From positions 16,946,688 through 17,010,687 of the forward strand of contig JBANSL010000013.1 of the NCBI GenBank assembly GCA_037127255.1: a DNA stretch of 64,000 nucleotides, given 5' to 3'. The position numbers and the translations under genes are program-made. Below, piece after piece: positions 36,040-48,818 of the stretch. The number at the start of each line of letters is the position of its first letter. The first letter of the stretch is position 1. The notes beneath the pieces were generated by a model that was not told the origin of the DNA, ran no database searches, and was given only the letters and a program-made list of their open reading frames with translations. The DNA is from Persicaria tinctoria (lineage: Eukaryota; Streptophyta; Magnoliopsida; Caryophyllales; Polygonaceae).

Positions 36040-36996
36040 AAAAAGACGCGGGTAGCACGTCGTCTCCCATATCCCCTATCTATATTGTCCTCGATCGCTC
36101 CCTCCCTCACCGTCCCTGGTGTTGGTCGCGTCAACCGGTGTCGGCTCTTCCGATGGTCTCGCCGCCGACCACCTATTGCGGCTGGATTTCGGTCGGAGGT
36201 GTTAATCCCTTGGCCCTTGTCGCCTGATTGACATCTTGGATGCACTCCTTTCGGGCCCAAGTTGGGTCCTTCGAGCCAAGTTTGCGGAAATCTTTATTAA
36301 AAAAAAATTGTTCGAAAGGGCCTTATTTAAATCCCAAAAGGGTTTGAAAAAATCTCCAAAAGGATGTGATAAAATTCCCAAAAGGACTTGATAAAATCTC
36401 GAGAGGGTTGGTTCAAAATCTCGAAAGGGTCTGCGAAATGATTTATTAATTTATATATTAGTAGTTTAAATAATTCCTTCCTGGACTTTTAGTTTGGTCC
36501 GGAAGTTTGCACACATTTTTCGTCGGATATTTAGTTCGTCCCTGTTTGGCCTGTATTCGCTCCTTCTTTTGGCGTTGGGTTACTGCTTTGGCATGAGTGC
36601 GATTAGTTCCGAGTTAGGTTGCAGTATCAGGCTTCCTATATGATCGAGAGGATCGTGGTTGTGTTCGTGGTCTTCGAAGATCTCTCATCTAGGTGGGGAC
36701 AACATCGATGATCCACACTTCCTCATGTTTCGCTCTTTCCGGTGGTGGGTAACTGTTCTCCGCCTGTGAGAGTCACCACACTCTCCCGTATTCTCGGCAT
36801 TCGTGGCTCGCCTTGGATCTCCCTCGACTCCTCTGCCGACTGACGACTTATATGGATTCTTAGGGTTGTTCCTTTCATCTGTGTTATTTTGTGTGTCTAT
36901 TATGTTGTATGTTGACGGTTAGTCCGTCTGTTGATTCACCGGGCTCTCGAGTTTTAGGCATGTTTAACTCGAATTTTTACCTAATAATAATAAAAA
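36040..36996 (+). repeat. GC-rich retro-like tract ending in (TAA)n
   Basis: C/T-rich sequence with no supported coding frame. Its right end, CTCGAATTTTTACCTAATAATA followed by an A-rich tail, matches the right end of 28700-29830. A short run of AAAAGGGTTTGAAAAAATC-type repeats occurs at about 36310-36430. Confidence 0.35.
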
Positions 36997-38040
36997 GGGA
37001 AATTCCGTCTGGTGCCCTTGTGGTTTATGCTATTCCGGTTGGTAACCCAAAGTTTTTATTTTTCCGTTTGGTGCCCCTAAGCTTTTGAAAAAGTTCGCCC
37101 CGTGCCCTAAACTGAGTTGCCATCTTAACTCCGTTAAACAAGGGTGATTTCAAGCAATTCATCATCTTCCTCTTCAAATTCAAAGGATTCTACGGTGAAC
37201 CCTTGGAAGCCATGGCCACCGCCAAGCTCGGCTTCGACAGCGGAAGGCCAAAGCCAGGATTTTTTACACTGACATGGGATAAGGAGAGTTCATTTCTTGG
37301 CCATTCATCCTCTTCTTCTTCAAATCTAAACCAAACACTCATCCTCTTCCTTAATTGGTTTGGGGCTTTGCCTCGGATTCGGATCATCGTCACGCGGGGG
37401 GTCGAATTCGCTTCTCTCCGTCGTGCTTTTGGTGGCCTTTTGGCCTTGTTGGCCTTCCACTACCGGAGCCGAGCTTGGCGGCAGCCATGGCTTCCAACAT
37501 CAATAGCTATCGCGTCTCGACATCTTTTCCAACATCTCCCTCGACGACCAAATCGCCATCGACCTCACGATACCACCCCGACCCTGTGGCATAGCCATCC
37601 ATGGCCGCCGCCCCTAGCTGCCTTCCTTCTCCTCCGTGATTGTTCGGTGAAAACCCTAACCCTATAAATTGATTTGGTTTTTTTTTTTAGAAATTTGGGG
37701 TTTTGCTCTCTTCGTTTCGAATCAATGGAGTGAACGAGATCTCTAAATCAAACACTCATCTTATATATTAGCCTTATGGCTTTGTTGGCCTTACGATACC
37801 ATAGCCGGGCTTGGCGGCGGCCATGGCTTCCAAGGTTTCACTATAGCAGTAGTGTAGCAGCCCTTTGGAAGTTCAATAATTCCTTGAAATCACCATTATT
37901 TAACGGAGTTAAGATGGCAACTCAGTTTAGGGCACGAGACGAACTTTTTCAAAAGTTCAGGGGCACCAAACGGAAAAATAAAAACTTTGGGACACTAACC
38001 GGAATAACATAAACCACAAGGGCACCAAACGGAATTTCCC
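36997..38040. mobile_element. Pack-MULE-like element
   Basis: The first ~165 bases and the last ~165 bases are inverted copies of each other at roughly 90% identity, both starting GGGAAATTCCG. A perfect 9-bp duplication TAATAAAAA lies at 36988-36996 and 38041-38049. Long inverted repeats with a 9-bp duplication define a Mutator-like element. The interior is GC-richer than the ends and contains duplicated phrases with CTTGGCGGC and GCCATGGCTTCCAA (about 37466-37498 and 37812-37832), plus a frame reading NISLDDQIAIDLTIPPRPC. That suggests captured gene fragments. No transposase is present. Confidence 0.85.
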
Positions 38041-38398
38041 TAATAAAAAAAAGGCGGGGGAGCAAGGTAGAGAGCGATATTAGATAACCAGGCGAAGATG
38101 TTCAAACACCCTTCTAGATGATCCGAGATTCCCAAGTCCCTTTACCAAGCTCTCATGGCGACTCCCGGTCAGCCTGCACTGCAGCAGTGTTGACAGTCCC
38201 CACCCTCCGGACTCCTGTCAACCTCAACTACGCTTTCCCAACAATCCTAAGGCCCATCCACATGCATTCATTCCAAATTTCAAAGGAAAACAAAGTATAA
38301 AATGGAATCATCTGCGTTTCCATGTCGACTGAGTTGCATTTTCTTTGTTTTCCTCCCTCTACCTTGTTTCACTACCGGATTCGCTATTTCCGGTAGGG

Positions 38399-41300
38399 AT
38401 GGGCCGGAGTACTTCAGCTTCTCCCGCTTGCGATTGTATGTGTCGCTTTGTGTTCCTCTTCCTATCGGCGCTATGCTTCACTTCCGTTGTCCGAGCACAG
38501 CAGCTCACTCACCCCAATGAAGGTAAATTCCCTCATTGATTTCGGTTAATCACTGTTTTAGGGCTTCAGAATCAATTTCAGGCAGTGATTCGTATGCATT
38601 TGGTTTACTACATCTTTCGAACCTGTAGTCAAGGCACTTCGGGCTATTAAATGGAGTTTAAATGATCCATTGAAGAAATTGAGCGACTGGAATGGTGGAG
38701 ACCCGTGCAATTCCAACTGGACTGGTGTTTTTTGTTACAATCACACACTTGATGATGGCCACTTCCACCTCTGGAAATTGTAAGTCATTATTACAGATGT
38801 TAATAGAACTAGAAAAGTCCTTAACCCGAGTTAAAGTCATGTGCTATCTCAAACATGGTATCTTGATTAAGAATAGCACTTCAATTCGCATCCATGATCT
38901 TCACTACAGATATAATGTTGTATTGCCTTTCTTCCTCTCTGTAGGCAGCTGATGAACATGAATCTCTCGGGAACGTTGTCACCTGACCTTGGCAAACTAT
39001 CTCATTTGAAAATATTGTATGCCAGATCACTTTCCCATTAAATTCGTGTTGTCTCTTTTATAAGGGTTTAAAGTATGCATTTAGACATCGTTCATTCGGT
39101 CATCTTCCTTGTTCGTTTTTTTTCCCTGTGTTGTATAGGAACTTTATGTGGAACAACATAGGAGGGAGTTTACCAGAGGAGATTGGCAACCTCAAAAATC
39201 TTGTGTTCCTGTAAGTTTCTAATATCCACCGTCTGGTTTCGATTTTACTATACAGCAACCTACTATAGTCCATTAATGCATGAATTCCTTTGCAAAACAA
39301 TTCTCCTTGCACTGGATTTTGGTTCACGATGTTGTTCTTCATTGTATTATGAATCATAATTTATGATACTTCAACACGCTTTAGTTCATAACTGGTTATT
39401 ATAACCTTTTGTACTACATTGCTGAAAAGCATTCCTTTCATTTGTTTTTGTTTTTGTTTTTGTTGTTCTTTTCACACTGTTTATTCGACGTCTTTGCTTC
39501 TTTGTTTCTCGAAATTTCTCTGTACATTAATGGTTTTCTGATGTCGTTATCTTTTTTTTCCCCTTTCAGGTTCTTGTGTGGAAACCAATTGACAGGACCC
39601 TTGCCAGATGAGCTTGGGAATCTAACACAACTGATGAGAATGCATATTGACCTAAACAACATATCAGGACCACTACCCAAATCATTTGCAAACTTGAACA
39701 AATTAGAGCACTTGTAAGGGCATTATTGTCCCTCCGTGAACTCACATGGTTTCTTAATGTTGTTGTTTCACCGGTGACTCTTCTCTTCCTTTTCAGTCAT
39801 CTTAACAACAATTCTATTAGTGGTGAAATCCCTCGTGAGCTGTGTAGATTACCAAGCCTCCTTCACTTGTAAGCTGGCTACTGGGTTTCCATCTCTGTTT
39901 TTTATAGTTCAGACTTCAGAATTCGGGAGTCATATATGCATGACATGCGAGTTCAGTTCCACTTGCCGTATTAACTATGATTATATTCCACTGCAGCGTT
40001 CTTGACAATAATAACTTGTCAGGATCCCTTCCTGCAGAGATGTCTGAGATGCCAAAGTTGCTACTCCTGTATGTTCCTTCCTTCCTACTCAAATGAATAT
40101 ATTTTGTTTAATTCATTATTTGGTTGAAGAGATAAATTTTCTTTTCCATTCTGTATAATTCCTGTCGAATGAGTACCGTAATGTGGTTGTCAATTTGTCA
40201 TGACTACTGGATTTTTAGCTTTAAAAAAAATCCTGGAATTTTAAAATTTAAACGCATGTAATTTTTTAATCAGTTAGACAGTATTTAGATCTCATATGTG
40301 GAAAAATAACAAATAACGAATAATTATTCTATCTCATTACCATGAAACTTGAGGTTACTCTGAATGAATATGAGAGCTTCTATATGTGGGATGCTACATA
40401 ATGTATCCTGTTATAATTTCTAATATCTTGGATATGTAATCATTTCCATCCTGTTATACTATTTCTATTTTTTCTTCTTTTATTCTTACTTGCAGTCAGT
40501 TGGATAACAACAATTTCAATGGGAGTGAGATTCCTACAAATTATGGGAACATGACTACTTTGGTGAAGATGTATGTGTTTATCGCTTACTTTAATTCAAA
40601 TAGGCTCTCTGGAGCCATATAGTGGGCTATGCAAGTTGGTGATTGCAAAATCATTATGTTTTGCCACATCAGTCTTTGCTCCTTACCATTTTCCTTTAAT
40701 ATGAATGAGAATTTGGAACATGAAAAGCAATAGTGTGAGAGCCAAACTTTGCTCCTTGTCAAGAAATTATATGCACCTCTGCTTGTGAATCTTCTTCCAT
40801 TTTCCTACCTAACATTTCATCTTCATCAATCATCGGGAGTCTTAGGAACTGCGGCTTGCAAGGACAAGTTCCTGATCTCAGCAGGATAGCCAACCTTTCT
40901 TATATGTAAGTCCATGGTTGTTAGTGCTTCGGCCGCTTACAACATACCTTAGGAGAACCAAGATAACTTCCTCATGTTCACCTTTTATTAGCTTGACATC
41001 TTTGGGTTGCTTTTATCATTCAGTTGTAATGACATAGTGCTTTGGCCTCTTACAACATATCCTTCGCTCTTGCAGTTCATTTTTTTTCCTGTGTAATACT
41101 AACAGTTTCTTCTTTACACTCGCATTACCAGAGACCTTAGTCTAAACCAGCTCAATGGACCTATACCTTCAGAGAAACTAGCTGATAATATGACTACAAT
41201 GTAAGATTTTGTCCCCAGCCTTTTGTTTATATCTTCAACTAACATTTCACTGTGTTCTTATGTGGTCTTTTCCTATTTGCAGCATTTTGTCACACAATAA

Positions 41301-44300
41301 GCTTAATGGGATTATTCCTGCAAAATTTTCAAGGCTTCCCCGTCTTCAGAAACTGTAAGCACATGTAGACAGTGTTGTATGCCTATCCAGTAAAAAAAAA
41401 TTCATCTTTGTTGGTGTAACTTTGTTAAAAATTTCAGTTATCACACTGACTATTCTTCTCTGTGCTCTAGGGCACTTGATGATAACTTGTTGAGTGGTTC
41501 TGTTCCATCTTCTCTGTGGCAAAGCAGAAGCTTCAATGCTCTTAAAAAGCTTACTTTGTAAGGAAATTATAGCTTACTCCATTGAGCACATTCATGCTAG
41601 ATAGCAAACTCCTAAACAATGTACTATCTATTTTTTAATTGCTGCAGGGATTTTCGGAAGAATAACCTGATACAAATTGTTGGCAGTTCTAGTGTACCGG
41701 CAAATGTTAGTCTAATGTATAGCTCTTAACTTTATTACATTTCCATGTATATGAGTTAAAATTGTACTATTGTACAATGTTATTTCTTCATCCTTACATA
41801 AACTTTCCCATCACTAGGCTTGAAGGGAATCTCTTATGCTCAAACGAAACCATCGCTGAACTATACTGTGGATCTCTGACTCTAGATAATGTTACCCAAG
41901 ATACGAGGCTGGGAAATCATGCATCTGTTTGTTCTTCTATCAGCTGTCCACCCCTGTATGAATGTGCCCCTGCAGCTTTAGTGTCATCTTGCTACTGCGC
42001 TGCACCATTAATCATTAACTACCGGCTAGAAAGTCCTGGATTTTCAGATTTCCTACCATATCAGAGTAGCTTTGAGAACTCCCTGGCCTCTGGTCTTAGT
42101 TTGAACGCAGACCAACTGATTACTAGCTCCATTGTTTGGCAAGAAGGTCCTCGGTTGAAAATGGTCTTAAAGGTTTTTCCTGCTTATGAGAATGTTAGCA
42201 ACAACCACAGCTTCAATATGAGCGAGGCTCAACGCATTTGGAGCATGTTTACTGAATGGATGTTTCCACGTGATGATACATTTGGACCTTATGAACCACT
42301 TGATATCTGTTTTTTGGACTCTTGCAAGGCAGGTACGTAAACAATTCTACTTCTTTTACTATTCTAACTGCATGTGAATCAAGCCTCATTTTGATATTAC
42401 ACAATGTGCCTCATTCCTATCACTAGCGTGCACTAAATTCCCACTAATTCTCAATGCTTTCTTTTTCTTTTGCAGAACCTCCCCAATCCACATCAGTGTA
42501 TGGCTTAACCAAGGGGGCATTCGCTGGCATAATAGTGGGAGCCATAACTGTTGCAGTTGTATTATCAGCAATTGTATCGTATCTCATTATGAAAAGGCAA
42601 TTGAAAAAGAAAAATGGTACCTCAAAAAGAATTAAATGTGAGTCCTCCATACACTGGATTTGCTTGTCTGGGAGCTAAAGATTTTAAAAATCTGTGATTT
42701 GCTGAAGATTTTAGTAAATGCCCATGCCCCTTGTACATCAAAACATAGAATTAGGTTTATGTTTACTGGTGGAATTAAATCCCCAAATATTGCTGTATGA
42801 ATATGTTTTTCCTGTGTTGCTAAGGAGTCTTATAAAGTGTCTAATGATCATTTTTATCTGCAGCATCCAGGATCCCTATAGAAGTTGAGGGTGTGAGAAG
42901 GTTCACCTACGAGGAGATGGCGCTTGCTACTAGCCAATTTTCCAGCACTGTCAAAATTGGACAAGGAGGATATGGAAAGGTCTATAAAGGTGCTCTTGCT
43001 GATGGTGCTCTAGTGGCCATAAAACGCGCCCAAGAGGGTTCACTACAGGGTATTAGGGAGTTCTGCACAGAAATAAAAATACTGTCTAGGTTGCATCACA
43101 AGCACCTTGTCTCACTTGTTGGATATTGTGATGACAAAGATGAGCAGGTATATATTGTGACTTCTGACACTCGACTGAAATAAGGATTACCTCTTTAACA
43201 TGGATTTTCTCATCTTCCTAAAGACAAAAGCTTCTGTGCAAATTCCAGCTTCTGCAAGACCAGTAGTATGAATTTTTCCTGGCTTAAACTAAAAAATTTC
43301 AATGGAAAATAAGCACAAACCTTTGGATTGCTTCAAATGCTTTTGAGTAATCAGAATATTCTCCTCGTAGTTGTGATCTAGACACATTTGATTGTAAATA
43401 GTCGGCTTCCAGACTCCATTTCCAGGGTTATTTTCCTTGATGGATGAGGAAATCAGGAAACTGTTAATCGATAGTAATTATGTTATATTTCAGAAGTCAA
43501 TATACATTGTTTGCCTCAATTTGGTCATCTTTGGCTACTGCAGATGCTGGTTTATGAATTCATGCCAAATGGAACGTTAAGGCATCACCTTTCTGGTATG
43601 CATAAATGTATAATGTTTATTATAATTATGGATCTTATTTACTTTGAATTTGACTTTGATAACTTCTTTCTGCCTTTGTTTTCTCTTTCTTCTCTCCTAA
43701 CTATTAGTAAAAAAATACCGAGATGATAGTTTTTTCTATGAAAGAGGTTATCAATCTTTAGTGATACAACACAAAAAAGGAAAAATTCCCCAATACCATT
43801 ATCTTTAAAGAGGGCTACATAAGTGATGTATGATCCTGGATTTGTTGCCACCCTCTGCCTGTATGGTACATGTTTCTCTTGGCTAGGTTCGCAAGATTTG
43901 TGTTTTTGCTACCTAATTTTCCTGTTCTGTGAACTTCTTGTATAACAGCTAACTCGAAACAACCTCTAAGCTTTGCTACAAGGTTGAGAATAGCCCTTGG
44001 ATCGGCACGTGGAATTGTCTACCTGCATACTGAAGCCAACCCTCCAATATTCGACCGAGATGTTAAGGCTACCAACATCTTGTTAGACTCTAAATTTACA
44101 GCAAAGGTTGCAGATTTTGGCTTGTCACGACTAGCACCAGAGCCCGGTATTGATGGGATTGTGCCTACCCATGTGTCTACCGTGGTTAAAGGAACTCCGG
44201 TATGTTTTGAAGTTTCAACAATGCAGTAGTTGATGATCTTGAGATTGCAAGAACTAATGATCAAACTTTTGTACTTTTTTGTTGCAGGGTTACATTGATC

Positions 44301-44864
44301 CTCAGTATTATTTAACCGGTAAGTTCACAGACAAGAGCGACGCTTATAGCCTTGGTGTAGTCTTTCTTGAACTTTTAACAGGCATGCAACCGATTTCGTG
44401 TGGGAGGAACATTGTCGGGGAGGTACCCCTCACCTTCTTCTAAATTGAATACTATTGATCGATCACTTCCCCGTACCCATTCTCAACACTGTTTGCATTG
44501 CATTTTACTGCATCAGGTCAACACTGCATACGAATCTGGAAACATTCTCTCTGTTGTTGATGAAAGGATGGGAGCTTATCCTGACATGTGTGTGGAAAGA
44601 TTTGCAACCTTGGCTCTTAGATGTTGCGAGGGAGAGGCCGCTGCAAGGCCTATGATGGCAGAGGTGGTTCAAGAACTTGAAACCATAGTGCACATGACAG
44701 TGGGACCCAACTCTAGTTCAACGATAGAGTCGTCATACAGCAATCCAGATAAGGGATACTCAGCATCTTCATCATCCTCCTTGTTGAAGAATCCTTGTGT
44801 GTCTTTGGATCTATCTGGCAGTTACCTGGATAGTGAAACATTGTCTGAAGTTTCCTCTCGATGA
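38399..44864 (+). CDS. LRR receptor-like kinase, subfamily VIII-1 (At1g06840-like)
   Basis: Twenty exons can be joined in phase into a 963-residue protein, the normal size for the family. The start at 38399 gives a signal peptide ([20 protein letters not shown]). The N-terminal cap ends in [12 protein letters not shown]; about ten LRRs follow, most on separate 72-bp exons. A large exon (41818-42332) holds the Cys-rich juxtamembrane region. The membrane span is encoded near 42520-42590 (residues ~570-592). The kinase has [22 protein letters not shown] and [13 protein letters not shown]. The catalytic HRD is DRD (GAC at 44053-44055), a one-base change from CAC. Relatives sense extracellular or cell-wall cues at the plasma membrane; the ligand here is unknown. 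Activity may be reduced. It is a tandem paralogue of the gene at 61676. Confidence 0.93.
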
Positions 44865-46922
44865 ATGGACAAATTGTAAGGACATTTCTCCGAAGGTGAG
44901 GCCGTGAGGTCAGTAGGCTTACATTATTGTTGTGTTAATTACTAGGTTTGCTAGAGCAACTATACATGATTGAACCTATCCAGACGGTGCATCGTCTGCT
45001 ACGAACTGTAATTTATGTAGGTCTGTGCAGTTTGTGTGTTCATTGAGTGATGACTTATCGTAGCTCCTTCACTTGGACTATCATATATGATAGCTCTCAC
45101 ACATGGAAATATGGAATGCTTAAAGCAAATGCCTTTCTTTTGATTCAGTGCAATACCTTTAGCTAAAAAAATATACTGTATGTATCTTTGTGTGGGAAAA
45201 ACAACAAGGCAAACAAACAGAAGTATTTATTTGTTTCTTGGGGATTAATTTTGCAAATGCTGCACAAATTGATTGATTGATTGATTTCTTGTATGTATGT
45301 GTTTGTTGTTTACCCTTGCAAATAATGCATTGCTTAGTTGCATTATTCCTGGTCTCCTATTATTAGTACTATTGTGGAGATTCTGATGCTTCATTAGAAC
45401 CTCCATAGTCCATACGTTCCTTGATTTTCATTATCTTCATCTTGCATTCTATCTTGCAGGGTCGGATAAGACGACTGCTGAAAAGGAAGCCAGAGGCCAG
45501 CCGCGAACATCGCAGCCATGGGCCCTTGTATATGATCAGTGCTCGTTGAGGCCTCGAAAATATCAAGCATCACAACTGTACAAGTGCCTATAGCTGGGGT
45601 AACAACTAAAAAACGACAACTAACTAGAGGGCCTTTATGTCAGGAATATGAATCCCTCACTTATTGTAATATCTAAGGGCCTAGCCTACGTCTAACAAGC
45701 TTTAAAAAAAGTATGAATTCTATTGAGTGATTTATTGATTAGCTTAACAACCTCTATATATTGTTAGATCATACGATGAGCGAAGCGAGTGCACAATAAG
45801 AATGTGTAGGTGAGACCGCAGGATTGTAATCCATCATGTAACAGCATTAATGAGCTGCTCCAACTCAGCTCGTTCTGTATAGAACAGAACTTTTCCTCGA
45901 TTTCCTCCTCCATGTAGCTTAAGCTCTCTTTGTTGTTCTTCCATGGAGACCTATGGCTACAGTCAGTAGTTCAGAGTTTGACATATATGGTCATGCAAGA
46001 GAGTTAATTGAATATGATGTAACGAGAATGATGATAATAGCGAAGAAAGATACAAAGATTTACGTGGTTCGATAACAATGTGTTACTTACGTCTATAGGT
46101 AGAGAACCAGTTTTCTATTAGAGGGAGCAAAAGCAGATTGGGGGACTGAAAACCCAAAACAGATAGGCGATAGACCCATTTACAATAAACATTTCATACT
46201 ACAAAGGTGGGGTGGCGCTACATCCATAACCCTCGCTAGGAACACGTTGCTTCCTGGATCCTCGACGGTCAGCGAGACTACCGTTGGAGGGCAGAACCCT
46301 CCGAACTCCCGATGCGTCGTCGGTCAACAATAATAAGAGAGAGACTTTGACATCGTGGATGTGATTATATTTCCATTGCACGAGATCAAAAGATTAACAA
46401 GGGCTATATATTTTGATCCCTCAGATTTTTATTTCTAAACACATATATTGGACCAAATAAAAAAAGGTAAAGTGTAGATAAGTACTCCTTTAGGCAGACG
46501 TCATTGTCACGGGGTAACCCACACATTCCATAATTCATAGAGTCACCGGCCTCTCAGTCAATATTTGTGCATTTAGCTACTTTCTTTGTGATTGAAATAT
46601 GGCTGACAAAAAAACATTCATAATTGACCGATAATGACAAACAAATTAAATGAGATTGTCCTTTACACTAATCTACAAGTTTGGAAAAGTAAATGAACAG
46701 AAATTATAAGAAAAATGATTTATAGTCGTCTATCTTACAATAGTAGAGTATCAATACTCATGGGGTAATTTCATCTCTCACTCTCTTCGTAATATTTTGA
46801 CATCTTATTTTTCACTAACTCTACCCCATCCTTTAAGAATTTCAATTTTTAATCCACACTCATAAGTTTACCTTATTACTATTTTTTAAACTTTATTTAT
46901 ACCCCACTATATATTTTTAACC
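44865..46922. other. Downstream region of the kinase gene, no supported gene
   Basis: The first few hundred bases are probably 3'-untranslated. Around 46040-46330 is a retro-like phrase (GATTTACGTGGTTCGATAA). 46505-46690 is the partner of 34385-34575. The last ~180 bases before 46923, with their continuation after 59776, may be another MITE that the MULE entered, but its ends are unclear. Confidence 0.4.
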
Positions 46923-47000
46923 GGAAACGATATATACACCGCTAATTTTTACTATTTCCACCACTAATCACCGCATAGGTATGCGGTGATTTAATGACGG
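46923..47000 (+). repeat. Left terminal inverted repeat of the MULE
   Basis: It starts GGAAACGATATATACACCG. The right terminus read inward starts GGGGTATGATATGTACACCG. The next 18 bases are identical, then the two diverge by small changes up to and through the first palindrome. Confidence 0.88.
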
Positions 47001-47172
47001 TCAACGCAAATACCGCATGTATATGCGGTATGTAACCGCATGTATATGCGGTGAGTACCCCGTTCCGTTTCAACCCCACCGCATACCCATGCGGTAATAT
47101 CGGATAACCGGATTTACGGGCAACAATTCGGTTGAGCCGAAGGGACCGATAGACACCGCTTGGGTATGCGGT
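46970..47172. promoter_or_regulatory. Palindrome cluster, left end of MULE (5 sites)
   Basis: Sites of the form ACCGCAT-N4-ATGCGGT at 46970-46987, 47012-47029, 47035-47052, 47078-47095 and 47155-47172 (the last with ACCGCTT). Spacers are AGGT, GTAT, GTAT, ACCC and GGGT. These lie in the subterminal region past the 3' end of the transposase-OTU gene and have no promoter beside them, so they may serve transposase binding or chromatin control. Confidence 0.85.
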
Positions 47173-47536
47173 ATACTATGACACTACGAATTAATCGTAT
47201 AATCCAGGCACATCTGCGGTGTTATATCCTTCTACAGTTGAATTAACTTGTAATATGTTATATCCTTCTACAGTTGAATTAACTTGTAATAATGTCGTGA
47301 TCTGAAAAAACTCATTTGTTGAATTTAAAACGAAAGTGCGATAAATATCCTCGATGACGAGTTGAATTCAAAAGAAATATGATATTGCACCAACATTGAT
47401 TAAAACGAAAGTGCGATAAATATCCTCCATGACGAAAATATGAAGTTCGAAAAATAATTTGTGAAATGGAATAGACAAAGATACAACCTAATTGAACAAA
47501 CGAAGTTCGAAAAATGACACCAGAAAGTGGAAAGTG

Positions 47537-48818
47537 CTAATACGATAGGGGACGGCCACCATCACGACGACGGTAAGCTCTATATCGTGCTATCCTCGCT
47601 GCAAACTGCTCTTCCCAACCGTCGACCGTGCGATGGTGATGCCGTGTCCATGTGACGTAGACTGGAGGAAGAGGTGAACCAGGAAACAACCAAATCTGTG
47701 AATACAAGGTGAATATTGACATCAGAAAAGATAAACAAAACATTAACAAATTAATGAATATGAAATATGAAACGTACCGGAACGAAATGGTTGTTGTTGC
47801 CGACTAAAGCTATTCCATCTAGCTCCTCATAGGCCGGTACTGACGGGCCACCGGTGGCGTATAGAGGTAGGCACAACATAGGCATCATCTGTGACAAAAT
47901 CACCAAAGGACGCTGGTGAAGCGTGGCAAACACCTCGCCCATGATCGGAATCTCCATCCAATACGTAGCATCATGACACGTGCCGAAATAGTTGACCCTC
48001 ATGATGAGCTCATGTAAGGCCGGATAGTAATGGTACCGATCTGAATGCACCTGCAGCTCAACGGCCAGCTCTCGTCGAACTCGAGGCCATGCGTCTTGTC
48101 CCAAGTTCAGCAGACAAGCAAAAGACCTATACCCACAGTGACCATCACCTGCAACATTTGTGACGGCTCGTATGAAAGTAATCATGAATTCGTCGATGTT
48201 GTCAGTGCCCCAATTGAATTCTACTCGAGGTAGATTATGTGGTGGAAGCGTCGTAGGTGCTGGTGTTGGAGTGTCGCCTACAATCTGCGAAGGTGGCTCC
48301 GACGCTGATCGACCTCGTCCACGTCCCCTTCCACGACCCCGTCCTCGTCCTCTGCCTACTTCTCGGCCCCTAGGAGGGTCGTCGATGGCAACGTCGTTGG
48401 ACCCAGTGGCCTCCTTAGTACCTTCCACGGCATCTGTTTCGTTTGATGTCGGTTGACCCCGACCTCGGCCTCGCCCTCGTGCGGATCCAGTGGTCGCCTG
48501 TCTATCTGCCCGACGTTGAGCCCGAGCACGCTCACGTTCCCAGGGTAGAGGGTTCGTCTGACAGGGGTGGCGAGTCCTCGGTCTCCCGAGCGGTCTACGG
48601 TCCTCCGGGTCAGGGGTGGTCAATGGTGTATGGGAGGGACGATCCTCGTCGTTGAATGCCGACGCGATTCTCCAACGAGTATCCTCGTCCATAGCTCCGC
48701 TCTGGAACAAACTGATCATGCGCGACATGTCCACATCAGCTCAGCTGAGGGGAGTGTTATCCTGGACGTTGTCAACATGAGGCCTCTTGAAATCCAATTG
48801 CTTCCAAAAAATGTGTAT
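47537..48818 (-). pseudogene. OTU-protease part of the transposase fusion
   Basis: This continues the transposase frame after the TAG at 48819. It is crossed by TGA at 48741-48743 and then stays open. A Gly-Arg-rich linker (RGRGRGRG repeats) precedes an OTU domain with the nucleophile motif GDGHCGYRSFACLL and the catalytic His in NNNHFVP. A GT-AG intron at 47777-47696 joins HFVP to a basic tail (IWLFPGSPLPP...). OTU proteases remove ubiquitin; a transposon copy might protect the transposase or act on chromatin ubiquitin, which is inference. If translated separately it could start at ATG 48728 and would be complete from there on. Confidence 0.85.

Noticed and set aside
47751..48734. OTU protein as a gene that always stood alone
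   Set aside because: The upstream in-frame sequence continues the transposase without a promoter or operator cluster, so a broken fusion fits better, although re-initiation at ATG 48728 cannot be excluded.
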